Positions 20,292-27,937 of a stretch of DNA of 64,000 nt are shown here, piece by piece. Positions within the stretch are counted from its first letter, which is position 1. Each line of letters starts with the position of its first letter. Position numbers and translations under genes: made by a program. The notes under the pieces were generated by a model. It was not told the DNA's origin. It did no database searches and was given only the letters and a program-made list of their open reading frames with translations. The stretch is from Mycobacterium sp. ITM-2016-00316 (lineage in GTDB: Bacteria; Actinomycetota; Actinomycetes; Mycobacteriales; Mycobacteriaceae), in the NCBI RefSeq assembly GCF_002968335.2, contig NZ_CP134398.1, positions 2,108,001 to 2,172,000 of the forward strand, read 5' to 3'.

Positions 20292-21202
20292 CCACGGCCA
20301 TCTGCCTGCTGGCCTACGGGGCGCTGGTGACCTGGCTGGCGCCGCCGGTGCTGTCCCGGCTCACCCGCGGCGGGCTGAACCCGCAACTGGGCGTGACGGC
20401 GTGGCTGACGGCGATCGTCGGCGCGCTGGTGTCCTGGGCGGTCGCGATATCCCTTGTCGTGGTCAACGGTATTCGCGGGCTTCCGGATTCACCGGTGTTC
20501 GTGGTCTGCCTGGAGCTGCTCGGCATTCCCGAGCAGGTCGCCACCCCAGGCCTGCCGGGCCTGTTGATCGTGATCGCCGGTGGCGTCATCCTGTCGGGGA
20601 TCGTGGGACTCAAGGTGGGTCGTTCGGTGCTCGGCCTGCGCTCGCGCAGCCATCACCATGCGCACGCCGCCAGGCTCGTGGGCCTGCCCACCGACCGTCC
20701 GGATGTCTTCCTGCTCAACGCCGAACGGCCCGCCGCGTACTGCGTGGTCGGCCGTCCGAACGCCATCGTGGTGACCACCGCTGCGGTCCACCGGCTGACC
20801 GACTCACAGTTGAACGCAGTGCTCGCTCATGAGGACGCGCACATCGCCGGCCGTCATCACCAGGTGCTGATGGTCCTGCGGGCGCTGGCCGCGCATTTGC
20901 CGCGCCTGCCGCTCTTTCGGCGGGGTGCCGCGGCGGTGGGCGAGCTGCTGGAGATGTGCGCCGATGACACCGCCGCCCGGCGGCACGGCAGTCGGGCGCT
21001 GGTCGCGGGAATGCTCGAGCTGGCCGGGCCGGTGCAGCCGGCGGGCCTGGCGGTCGGCGCCAGTGCGATCGCGGTGCGGGCCAATCGGCTCCTGGTTCCG
21101 GCCGGCCGGGGGAGTCTGCAACGTCACCGACTGCTGGCGTGGGCGACCATCGCCGCGACGGCCGGTGCGCCGCTGGTCATCAACCTGATCTGTCATCACT
21201 GA
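20288..21202 (+). CDS. M56-family membrane zinc protease, BlaR-like without sensor domain
   Basis: A 304-residue integral membrane protein with helices near 1-20, 35-60 and 85-110 and at the C-terminus. The zinc-protease motif H-E-D-A-H is in 'LAHEDAHIAGRHH', and a downstream Glu is in 'GELLEMCADD'. It matches the BlaR1/MecR1 protease domain but ends after it, so the extracellular penicillin-binding sensor of the staphylococcal proteins is absent, as in mycobacterial BlaR. It is translationally coupled to blaI. A signal must come from another protein or from the cell wall itself. Confidence 0.88.
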   Translation: MTTAICLLAYGALVTWLAPPVLSRLTRGGLNPQLGVTAWLTAIVGALVSWAVAISLVVVNGIRGLPDSPVFVVCLELLGIPEQVATPGLPGLLIVIAGGVILSGIVGLKVGRSVLGLRSRSHHHAHAARLVGLPTDRPDVFLLNAERPAAYCVVGRPNAIVVTTAAVHRLTDSQLNAVLAHEDAHIAGRHHQVLMVLRALAAHLPRLPLFRRGAAAVGELLEMCADDTAARRHGSRALVAGMLELAGPVQPAGLAVGASAIAVRANRLLVPAGRGSLQRHRLLAWATIAATAGAPLVINLICHH

Positions 21203-21214
21203 GGATCAGGCTGG

Positions 21215-22423
21215 TCAGGCGGCGGCGTTGCCCGCCTTCCACTGCTCCCACGGGATGTTCCAGTCACCGAGACCGTCGGTACCCGGCAGCGTCGGCCCGA
21301 CGGTGTTCACCACCTCGACGATATCTCCGCGTTTGGTGTTGTCGTAGAACCACTTGGCGTTCTCGGTACTGGCATTGAGGCAGCCGTGGCTGACGTTCGC
21401 CCGGCCCTGGCTGCCCACCGACCACGGAGCGGCGTGTACGAAGATCCCGCTGTAGGACATCCGGGTCGCCCACTTGACCTCGGTGCGGTACCCGTCGGGC
21501 GAATTCACCGGCACACCGTAGGTCGAGGAATCCATCACCATGTCCGCAAGGCGTTCGGCGACGATATAGGTGCCGTTGTCGGTGGGGGAGGAATCCTTGC
21601 CCATCGAGATCGGCATGGTCTTGGCCACCTCGCCGTTGACGCGCACGGTCAGCGTCTTGGTGGCGTCATCGGCGGTGGCGATGACCTCATCGCCGATGGT
21701 GAATCGGGAGGTGACGTCATCCTGGCCGAACAGTCCGTCGCCCAGATCCACACCGTAGGTCTTCACCTGCACCTCCACCGTGGTGCCGGGCTTCCAGTAC
21801 TGCGCGGGGCGCCAGCGGACCTCGCGGCCGCTGAGCCAGTAGAACGCACCCTCGACCGCCGGGGTGGTGGTGACGGAGATGGCGCGTTGCGCGGCCACCC
21901 GATTCGGGACGACCTCGTCGAAAGTCACCGAAATGGGCTGGCCCACACCGACCACGGCGCCGTTGTCGGGCAGGAGGTAGGGCATGGTCAGGTTCTCCGG
22001 GGAGTGCGTCTCGAACGTCGCGCTGGTGTGGGTCACCCCGCCCAGGCCGTAGGCGTCGGCGTCGAGCGTGTATTCCTTGTTGTAGCCCAGCGGTTCGGCG
22101 GAGCGCCAGGAGACTCCGTCGGCGCTCAGTTCGCCCTCGACGACCCGGCCCTGCGCGTTGACCAGTGTCACCTCGCCGAGCACACCGGCCTCGACACTCA
22201 CGGTCACCGGTTGTTCGACCGACACGCCGATATCGCCGTCGGTGACCGACGCCTGAAGTTTCGGTACCAGCAGATCCCCGTACGGTGTGCCCTTGTCGAT
22301 CACCGTTTGTGCCTGCGGTGCGGTGGGTGCAGTGGTGCAGGCACTCAACCCCAGCGCGACCGCCACGACGGTCAGCAGAGCCAGTATCGCCGTTGCCGAT
22401 GTCTCCCGCCTCATCCCAGTCAT
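21215..22423 (-). CDS. L,D-transpeptidase lipoprotein with Ig-like domains
   Basis: A 402-residue exported lipoprotein (lipobox 'LSAC' near residue 28; a start at the ATG 22414 would shorten it by 3). Two Ig-like domains (about 45-250) lead to a YkuD catalytic domain with 'GIFVHAAPW' and the active-site '[10 protein letters not shown]', where Cys attacks the tetrapeptide stem. These enzymes make 3-3 cross-links that most penicillins do not block, though carbapenems do. Its promoter lies at the BlaI-type operator at 22458-22478, so it is likely induced together with the beta-lactamase-like gene. Converges with the M56 gene. Confidence 0.93.
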   Translation of the reverse strand: MTGMRRETSATAILALLTVVAVALGLSACTTAPTAPQAQTVIDKGTPYGDLLVPKLQASVTDGDIGVSVEQPVTVSVEAGVLGEVTLVNAQGRVVEGELSADGVSWRSAEPLGYNKEYTLDADAYGLGGVTHTSATFETHSPENLTMPYLLPDNGAVVGVGQPISVTFDEVVPNRVAAQRAISVTTTPAVEGAFYWLSGREVRWRPAQYWKPGTTVEVQVKTYGVDLGDGLFGQDDVTSRFTIGDEVIATADDATKTLTVRVNGEVAKTMPISMGKDSSPTDNGTYIVAERLADMVMDSSTYGVPVNSPDGYRTEVKWATRMSYSGIFVHAAPWSVGSQGRANVSHGCLNASTENAKWFYDNTKRGDIVEVVNTVGPTLPGTDGLGDWNIPWEQWKAGNAAA

Positions 22424-22457
22424 CCCGCCGTCCGTCGAAGTGCCCTTGCGCTAGCAT

Positions 22458-22478
22458 TCTACGTAGTAACTACGTAGA
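22458..22478. promoter_or_regulatory. BlaI-type operator in the ldt / dsbA-bla divergent promoter
   Basis: A near-perfect palindrome: TCTACGTAGT then A then ACTACGTAGA, 10-bp arms around one base. It has the same TCTACG-N9-CGTAGA frame as the site before blaI. A minus-strand -10-like TAGAAT (22456-22461) for the transpeptidase lies inside it. One bound dimer could silence both directions. Confidence 0.75.
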
Positions 22479-22533
22479 TGCACGTCAACGCCCGTGCAAG
22501 GTCGCGCGAGCTGTGCATCGGGGAAGGGAAGCC

Positions 22534-23193
22534 GTGCTGAAGACCCGCGCCGGCCGCGCCTGGGTGACCGCCTTCGCCGTGCTGGCGATCCTGGCGGTAG
22601 GTGTCGTGCTGCTGGCCACCCGGGGCGGGGGTGACCGCAGCGCCGAGGCCGTCGACACCGGCGCGGTGCAGGTGGTACGCGACAGCAGCCACCGCCTGAA
22701 CGATCCGCAGGGCGCGACGGTGACGTTCGTCGAATTCCTCGACTTCGAATGCGAGGGCTGCCGGGCCGCCTATCCCATCGTCGAGCAACTGCGCAGCGAC
22801 TACGGGGACCGCGTCGAGTTCGTGCTGCGGTACTTCCCGCTGGCCGGCCACTTCAACGGCGAACGCGCCGCACGTGCCGTCGAAGCCGCGGCACAGCAGG
22901 GTCAACTCGAAGCGATGTACAAAAAGATGTTCGACACACAGCCTGAATGGGGCGAACGGCGCACCCCCGCCGACGACGTTTTCCGCGGATTCGCCGCTGA
23001 TCTGAACCTGGACATGACGGCCTTCGATGCCGCCTACGATGACCTGGCCACGCTGGAGCGCATCCGGGTCGACCAGCGTGACGGCGAAATGCTGGGCGTG
23101 ATGGGCACCCCCACGTTCTTCGTCGACGGCGAGCAGATCGTCGTCCAGCGCGCCGAGGACCTGCGAAACGCCCTCGACAGCGCGCTGCGGTGA
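22534..23193 (+). CDS. membrane-anchored DsbA-like thioredoxin-fold oxidoreductase
   Basis: A 219-residue protein with an N-terminal membrane anchor (about 9-29, 'AWVTAFAVLAILAVGVVLL') and an extracytoplasmic DsbA-like domain. The redox motif is C-E-G-C in 'FLDFECEGCRAAYPI', and the cis-Pro is in 'GVMGTPTFFVDG'. It would catalyse disulfide formation or repair in exported proteins. The GTG start has GGAAGGGAA upstream; the longer frame to 22285 is antisense to the transpeptidase. It overlaps the next gene by GTGA, and that gene's product has three cysteines in its mature part, so it is a likely client. Confidence 0.88.
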   Translation: MLKTRAGRAWVTAFAVLAILAVGVVLLATRGGGDRSAEAVDTGAVQVVRDSSHRLNDPQGATVTFVEFLDFECEGCRAAYPIVEQLRSDYGDRVEFVLRYFPLAGHFNGERAARAVEAAAQQGQLEAMYKKMFDTQPEWGERRTPADDVFRGFAADLNLDMTAFDAAYDDLATLERIRVDQRDGEMLGVMGTPTFFVDGEQIVVQRAEDLRNALDSALR

Positions 23194-23996
23194 CACGCGC
23201 GCGGACCCTGGTGGCGCTCTGGATGCTGTGCGCGAGCCTGACCGTGGCCCCGGTGGCCTCGGCGGAATGCGCCGCCCCGGACCCGCAATGCGTACTGCAA
23301 CAGCGCATTGCGGCCGCCGAAAAGTACGTCGCCACCCGGCCGGGGACCGTCGGGTTCGTGCTGCGCGACCGTGTCACCGGCGCGCGCTATCGCAGTGCCG
23401 CGGCGGGGACACCGATCTGGACCGCGTCGACGATCAAGCTGGCGATGGTGGCCGACCTGCTCAGTCGCGAACAGGCCGGCATTCTCCGTCTCACCGCCAC
23501 CGACCGGGAACAGATGACCGCGATGCTGCGCCGTTCCGACAACGCGGCCGCGGACTCGCTGTGGTCACGCTACGGCGGGACGACGACGGTGTTCAACACG
23601 AACTTCCCGCGTTACGGGATGAAAAACGTTCAGCCCCAACCAGGGTTCGGCGACGTCTATCCGTACTGGGGCTTCCAGAAGGGCACCGCCGACGATTTCG
23701 ACGCGCTGATGAACTATGTGCTCACGGGTCTCACGCCGGCCAACGCGGCAGCAGTGGTCGCCGAGATGCAGCGGGTGGACAGCTCGCAGCAGTGGGGCGT
23801 GTGGGGTGCCGGTGCGGCGATGAGCCCCGGCAACAAGAACGGTTGGTCGCAGGAACAGGGCGGTTGGGTGGTCAATTCCGTCGGCTTCGCAGGCCCGGGT
23901 CAGCGCTACACGTTGGCCATCATGAACGGTCTCGGCGGCACCGGCGGATACGACGACGGTGTCGAGACGACCACCGAGTTGGCCCGATTCTGCTAA
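23190..23996 (+). CDS. secreted class A beta-lactamase-like serine hydrolase lacking the usual Glu166 motif
   Basis: A 268-residue protein with a Sec signal peptide (cleavage after 'VASA', residue 25). The acylation motif S-T-I-K is in 'TASTIKLAMV', S-D-N in 'RRSDNAAADSLW', and K-N-G in 'PGNKNGWSQ' takes the place of KTG. The omega-loop ExxLN motif that deacylates penicillin in true class A enzymes is not visible. It could be a weak beta-lactamase, a D,D-peptidase or a penicillin-binding sensor. Mature Cys27, Cys34 and Cys268 suggest disulfides. Co-transcribed with the DsbA-like gene from a BlaI-type operator. Confidence 0.8.
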   Translation: MTRARTLVALWMLCASLTVAPVASAECAAPDPQCVLQQRIAAAEKYVATRPGTVGFVLRDRVTGARYRSAAAGTPIWTASTIKLAMVADLLSREQAGILRLTATDREQMTAMLRRSDNAAADSLWSRYGGTTTVFNTNFPRYGMKNVQPQPGFGDVYPYWGFQKGTADDFDALMNYVLTGLTPANAAAVVAEMQRVDSSQQWGVWGAGAAMSPGNKNGWSQEQGGWVVNSVGFAGPGQRYTLAIMNGLGGTGGYDDGVETTTELARFC

Positions 23997-24007
23997 GGCC
24001 CTGAGTT

Positions 24008-24667
24008 TCAGCCCGCCGGCTGCCAGCCGTGCATCGCGGTGTTCATCTGATCGTCGTCGAGCGCGTCCACGGGCAGCCGGCTCTGACCGTCGCGGTGACG
24101 CAGACCGTCGAGGAGCAGCGCGACGTACCGGCGCCAGAGCTCGGGTTCCACATGGCCGGCCCATTCGCTCACAGTGCCGGCCAGCATGCTGAGGATCGGC
24201 ATATCCGTGTGGTGGGCGTCGATGCGCAGATATCCGTCGGCGCGGGCGCGTTCGAAGATTTTCGAGATCGGGGGAACCAGGCGCAGCCGGGCGCACTCGA
24301 CCGGGTAGCCGCCATAGGCCGTGCTGTAGACCATCTCGCGCAGGCCACGATCGGTCGCTGTCAGCTCGCAGAGCTGCTCGACGAACCAGACGAAGCCGTC
24401 CCACGAGTTCTCGCGATCCAGAGCGGATTCCGCGAGCGCCACGATCTGGTCGATGGCGCTTTCGAAGATCGCGTCGAGCAGTTCCTGCTTGGTGGCGAAA
24501 CGCCGGTACACCGTGCCCACCCCGACATCGGCATGGTGCGCCACGTCGTTGAGGGTGGCCTCCAAGCCCCGCTGGGCGAACAGATCCCGCGCGGCGCCGA
24601 GCACGCGCTCCCGGTTGCGCTCGGCATCCTTGCGCAGCGCGCGGCGGGGTTGGCCGGTGGCGGTCAC
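24008..24667 (-). CDS. TetR-family regulator
   Basis: A 219-residue regulator. The N-terminal helix-turn-helix (about 22-65) is 'LEATLNDVAHHADVGVGTVYRRFATKQELL'; the rest is the variable ligand-binding domain. The GTG start overlaps the stop of the upstream kinase gene by 4 bp, so translation is coupled and it is the last gene of a TetR-kinase-TetR operon. Converges with the beta-lactamase-like gene (11 bp). Its ligand is unknown. Confidence 0.88.
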   Translation of the reverse strand: MTATGQPRRALRKDAERNRERVLGAARDLFAQRGLEATLNDVAHHADVGVGTVYRRFATKQELLDAIFESAIDQIVALAESALDRENSWDGFVWFVEQLCELTATDRGLREMVYSTAYGGYPVECARLRLVPPISKIFERARADGYLRIDAHHTDMPILSMLAGTVSEWAGHVEPELWRRYVALLLDGLRHRDGQSRLPVDALDDDQMNTAMHGWQPAG

Positions 24668-26269
24668 GGCGGGAACACCTGTTTGATGCTGCCGTCCGGA
24701 TTCACCTGCATGAAGCCGGTTCCCGGGGCGGTGGAGTAGATGGCCAGTTCCAGACCGCCGCCCTCGGCGCCCTCCACGAGCAGGTAGGTCCCGGTGCCGT
24801 CGGGTGCGCCCAGGGTCTGCGGCGCCTCCGTCAGCGTTGCCGCCACCCCGGTCGTGTCGAAGGTGCCGAGATCGGTGAGAAAGTCGAACGAACTGGTCGA
24901 GGTCGCCGATCCCCAGGTCTGCCAACCGTCGCCGCGGTAGGTGTAGCCCTGCTCGACATGCGAATTCGTGGGATCGGCCCGGTCGGCCACCGCGTAGTCG
25001 GGGTAGACCACCAACTGGTAGCCCATGGTGTCGCCGAACTTGTCGCGCAGTGTCTGCAACAGCGCGGCCAGCCCCTCGGCGGACTGCAACTCGGCCGAGA
25101 TGCCGACCGGGCTGGAAGTCGTGGTCGAATTCGTCTGCGGTGCAGATGTTGTCGCGGCCGCAACCGCTGAGCGTTGGGTGCCGGTGGCGACCTGCTGGCC
25201 GGTGGTGTTCTCCGAGCGGCCGGTCACGACGAGGGTGATGGCGACGGCGACGACACCGGCGACCCCGAGCAGGCCGATCGGTATCAGGACCGCCGGGCCG
25301 CGCCACCACGGCCGGCCGGGCGGCATCGGCTGCTGCCAGTGTGGGCCGGGCGCGGACGGCCAGTGCTGTTGCTGGGGGGCCGCCGTGAAACCCGAAGGGG
25401 GATAAGGAAGTGGTGTCGCCCAGGCGGCCGCGGTGGGTTGGTGGGCGTGGGCGGCCGGCGGTGTCGCGGCGGCACGGGCGGCGGTCGCCAGATCCCGGGT
25501 GCTGGCGTACCGGTGCTCGGGATTCTTGGCCATGCCGGTGGCGATGACCTGATCGAGCTGGGCGGGGATCCCGGGCTGCAGGGTCGATGGCCGCGGCGGA
25601 GGAAGAGTGAGGTGCCCGGCGATCTGGCGTTCCACGCTGTCCCCCGGGAACGGCTGTGATCCGGTCAGGCACTCGTGCAGCACGCAGGTGAGGGCGTAGA
25701 CGTCGGCGCGTGCGTCGGAGGTGTCGGTGGACAGCCGCTCGGGCGCCATGTAGGCCAGCGTGCCGATGGTGGAACCGGTGCTGGTCAGTTTGGTGGCCCC
25801 GGCGGCGCGGGCGATCCCGAAATCGATGAGATAGGCGAAGTCCTCGTCGGTCACCAGAATGTTCGACGGTTTCACGTCGCGGTGCACCAGCCCGACGCGG
25901 TGCGCCGCGTGCAGGGCGGCGGCGATCTGCTCGGTGATGCCGACGGCCCGCTGGGGTGGCAGTGGCCCGTTCTTCGAGCAGCTCGTGCACGGTCTTGCCG
26001 TCGATCAGCCGCATCGTGACATAGAGGCGTCCGTCGATCTCGCCGAAGTCGTGGATCGGGACGATGTGCGGTTCGTCGAGTCCGGCGGCCATCTGTGCTT
26101 CGCGGCGGAAACGGCGTTGGTAGGTGTCGTCGTCGGCCAGGTTCGGGGGCAGCACCTTCAACGCCACCACGCGGTTCATCGCGGTGTCGTAGGCCCGCCA
26201 GACCTCGCCCATGCCGCCCCGGCCCAGCACCTTCACCAGGCGGTATCGGCCGAACGGCGTCCCTTCCAC
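24664..26269 (-). pseudogene. membrane Ser/Thr protein kinase (PknF-like), frameshifted
   Basis: A one-base shift near 25969 splits an otherwise complete kinase. Before it: 'LGRGGMGEVW' (ATP loop) and 'VALKVL' (Lys). After it: 'LVHRDVKPSNILV' (catalytic loop), 'DFGIAR' and 'MAPERL', a Pro-rich linker, one membrane helix ('AVLIPIGLLGVAGVVAVAITL') and an about 190-residue external domain. Removing one base at 'GAAGAAC|GGGCCACTG' restores 534 codons ('LLEE-GPLPPQRAVGI'). Both halves keep good codon use, so the lesion is recent or an assembly error. The GTG start is 23 bp after an upstream TetR gene. As written, only a fragment of the ATP lobe would be made. Confidence 0.8.
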
Positions 26270-26292
26270 GCGCTAACCATAGGGCAAGCGGC

Positions 26293-26916
26293 TCAGCCGC
26301 CGGAGGGCTGTTCCAGCCGCTGAGCGGCCACCGCGCCACCGAGCCAGCGCCGCAGGAATTTTCGCAGCTCCGCCGGCGACCGGTGGGTGTCGTTGGGGGC
26401 GACGAAGAAGGACAGCATGATCCGCAGCGTGAATTCCACCAGCTCCTGCAGGCTGGCGTCGTCATAGCCGTGTGCGGCCCAGTCCACATCGAAGCGGTCG
26501 ATCATCCGCATCCCGATGGCGCGCGCCTCTTCGGAGGTGAGGTCTTCACTGTGGTTGTGCGGGTAGGACTCCGAGAGCAGGATGCCCAGGTGTGGGGTCC
26601 GGCTGACCTCGTCGAGGGTGAACAGGGTGCCCTGGGTGAGCGCGTCGGCGGGGTCATGAAGACCGCGCACGCTGTCGGCCAGACGGTCCAGGAAAGCATC
26701 GACCGAACCCATGGCCACCGCGCGCATCAGGGCGTCGGAGGTGGGGAAGTAGCGGTAGACGGTCTGGCGGATGATGCCCAGTGAGCTGGCGACCTCGGCC
26801 AGCGATACGGCCGATCCGGTGGCGCTGATCAGGTCGACGGCGGCCGTGATGATGCGCTGGGTGGCCTCTTCATCGGTCTGGGGTGGGTTACCGCCCCACC
26901 CGCGCCTGCGTGCCAT
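26293..26916 (-). CDS. TetR-family regulator divergent from the hydrolase operon
   Basis: A 207-residue regulator (MARRRGWGGNPPQTDEEATQR...). The helix-turn-helix is 'AVSLAEVASSLGIIRQTVYRYFPTSDAL' (about 35-65). The ATG at 26916 has GAGGA 8 nt upstream; the ATG at 26922 lies too close to it. A perfect 10-bp palindrome in the divergent gap is the probable binding site, which would make it repress itself with the kinase operon as well as the hydrolase-membrane pair. The effector is not known. Confidence 0.9.
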   Translation of the reverse strand: MARRRGWGGNPPQTDEEATQRIITAAVDLISATGSAVSLAEVASSLGIIRQTVYRYFPTSDALMRAVAMGSVDAFLDRLADSVRGLHDPADALTQGTLFTLDEVSRTPHLGILLSESYPHNHSEDLTSEEARAIGMRMIDRFDVDWAAHGYDDASLQELVEFTLRIMLSFFVAPNDTHRSPAELRKFLRRWLGGAVAAQRLEQPSGG

Positions 26917-26958
26917 GGCCATCTTCCTCTCGGCGGTACGCGACCGTAGCACGCAGCG

Positions 26959-26994
26959 ACGATCATACAGTTAGACGTAGAAGCGTATGATCGT
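26959..26994. promoter_or_regulatory. TetR operator with two embedded -10 elements
   Basis: ACGATCATAC (26959-26968) and GTATGATCGT (26985-26994) form a perfect 10-bp inverted repeat with a 16-bp spacer. Each arm contains TATGAT, a -10 hexamer facing outward: the right arm serves the plus-strand hydrolase gene, the left arm the minus-strand TetR gene. A regulator bound here would cover both -10 elements. Confidence 0.75.
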
Positions 26995-27010
26995 GTGATA
27001 GTTTCCGGGC

Positions 27011-27937
27011 ATGACCAACCTCCAAGTGCGCAAGATGCGGTTCGGCTTTGCCGACCACGACGTGCCGTTCCTCTGGAATGAGACCAACCCGGCGTTCTCC
27101 GCGATGGCCAACGCGGTGTCGTTTCTGGCCATCGCGTTCGAGAAGATGATCGTGACGACCATGGCCGAGGCGAAACCGCTGCTCACCGACCCGGTCATCG
27201 CCGAGGAGGCCGACGCCTTCACCCGCCAGGAGGGCCAGCATTCCATGGCCCACCGCCAGCACGCCCGCGGTCTGATCAAGGCCTACCCGGCGCTCAAGGA
27301 GACCCTCGACGAGGTGATCGCGGCCTTCGATGACCTCGTGGAGACCAAGCCGCTGAAGTACCGGCTCGCCTACACCGCGGATCTCGAAGCCACGTTCACG
27401 CCGGTCTTCAAGCTCATGCTCGACCACGACGACACCCTGTTCGCCCCCGGCGACGACCGCGTCGCGTCGCTGTTCCTCTGGCACTTCGTCGAAGAGGTCG
27501 AGCACCGCAGTTCCGCGTTGATCATCTACAACGGACTCGTCGACGATCCCTGGTACCGGATGCGGGTCGCGCCCTCGATCTTCAAACATGTCATGGACGT
27601 GATCCGATTGGCTTGCGACGGCTTCAACACCCACATCCCGCTGGAGGTCCGCAAGGTCGACGCGGTCTCCACCTTCTCCTTGGAGCGGCGCAAGAACCAG
27701 TTCCTCACCCGCATCGGGCGCCGCCCCAACTACGGGCCGCTCGCCAACGCGTTCGCCCACCTGCCCAAGCGGGAGATGGCCGCCGCGCTGGCCGGCATCG
27801 TGCGCAGCCAGATCCCCGGCCACAACCCGGAACACGAAAAGCTGCCCGCGTTGGCCGCGCAATGGTTCGATCGGTTCGACGCCGGATACGACGTCACCAA
27901 GTGGTACAGCGCCAACAAGGAGGCAGCCGGTGTCTGA
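27011..27937 (+). CDS. predicted metal-dependent hydrolase (PF10118-like, ferritin-like helices)
   Basis: A 308-residue protein. Metal ligands typical of di-iron four-helix bundles are seen: 'FEKMIVTT', 'EEADAFTRQEGQHSMAHRQH' and 'WHFVEEVEHRSSAL' (two E..xxH sets). The family is annotated as predicted metal-dependent hydrolase and its substrate is unknown. The start ATG lies about 20 nt after the operator-embedded TATGAT. It overlaps the following membrane-protein gene by 8 bp, so the two are one operon, probably de-repressed by the divergent TetR. Confidence 0.8.
   Translation: MTNLQVRKMRFGFADHDVPFLWNETNPAFSAMANAVSFLAIAFEKMIVTTMAEAKPLLTDPVIAEEADAFTRQEGQHSMAHRQHARGLIKAYPALKETLDEVIAAFDDLVETKPLKYRLAYTADLEATFTPVFKLMLDHDDTLFAPGDDRVASLFLWHFVEEVEHRSSALIIYNGLVDDPWYRMRVAPSIFKHVMDVIRLACDGFNTHIPLEVRKVDAVSTFSLERRKNQFLTRIGRRPNYGPLANAFAHLPKREMAAALAGIVRSQIPGHNPEHEKLPALAAQWFDRFDAGYDVTKWYSANKEAAGV

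Noticed and set aside
25960..25975. Programmed ribosomal frameshift in the kinase gene
   Set aside because: No slippery heptamer or downstream pseudoknot is evident at the shift, and kinases of this family are not known to use one; a mutation or assembly error is simpler.
25872..26489. A 205-codon frame overlapping the kinase start as a separate gene
   Set aside because: It is a third-frame shadow of the kinase and of the upstream TetR gene.
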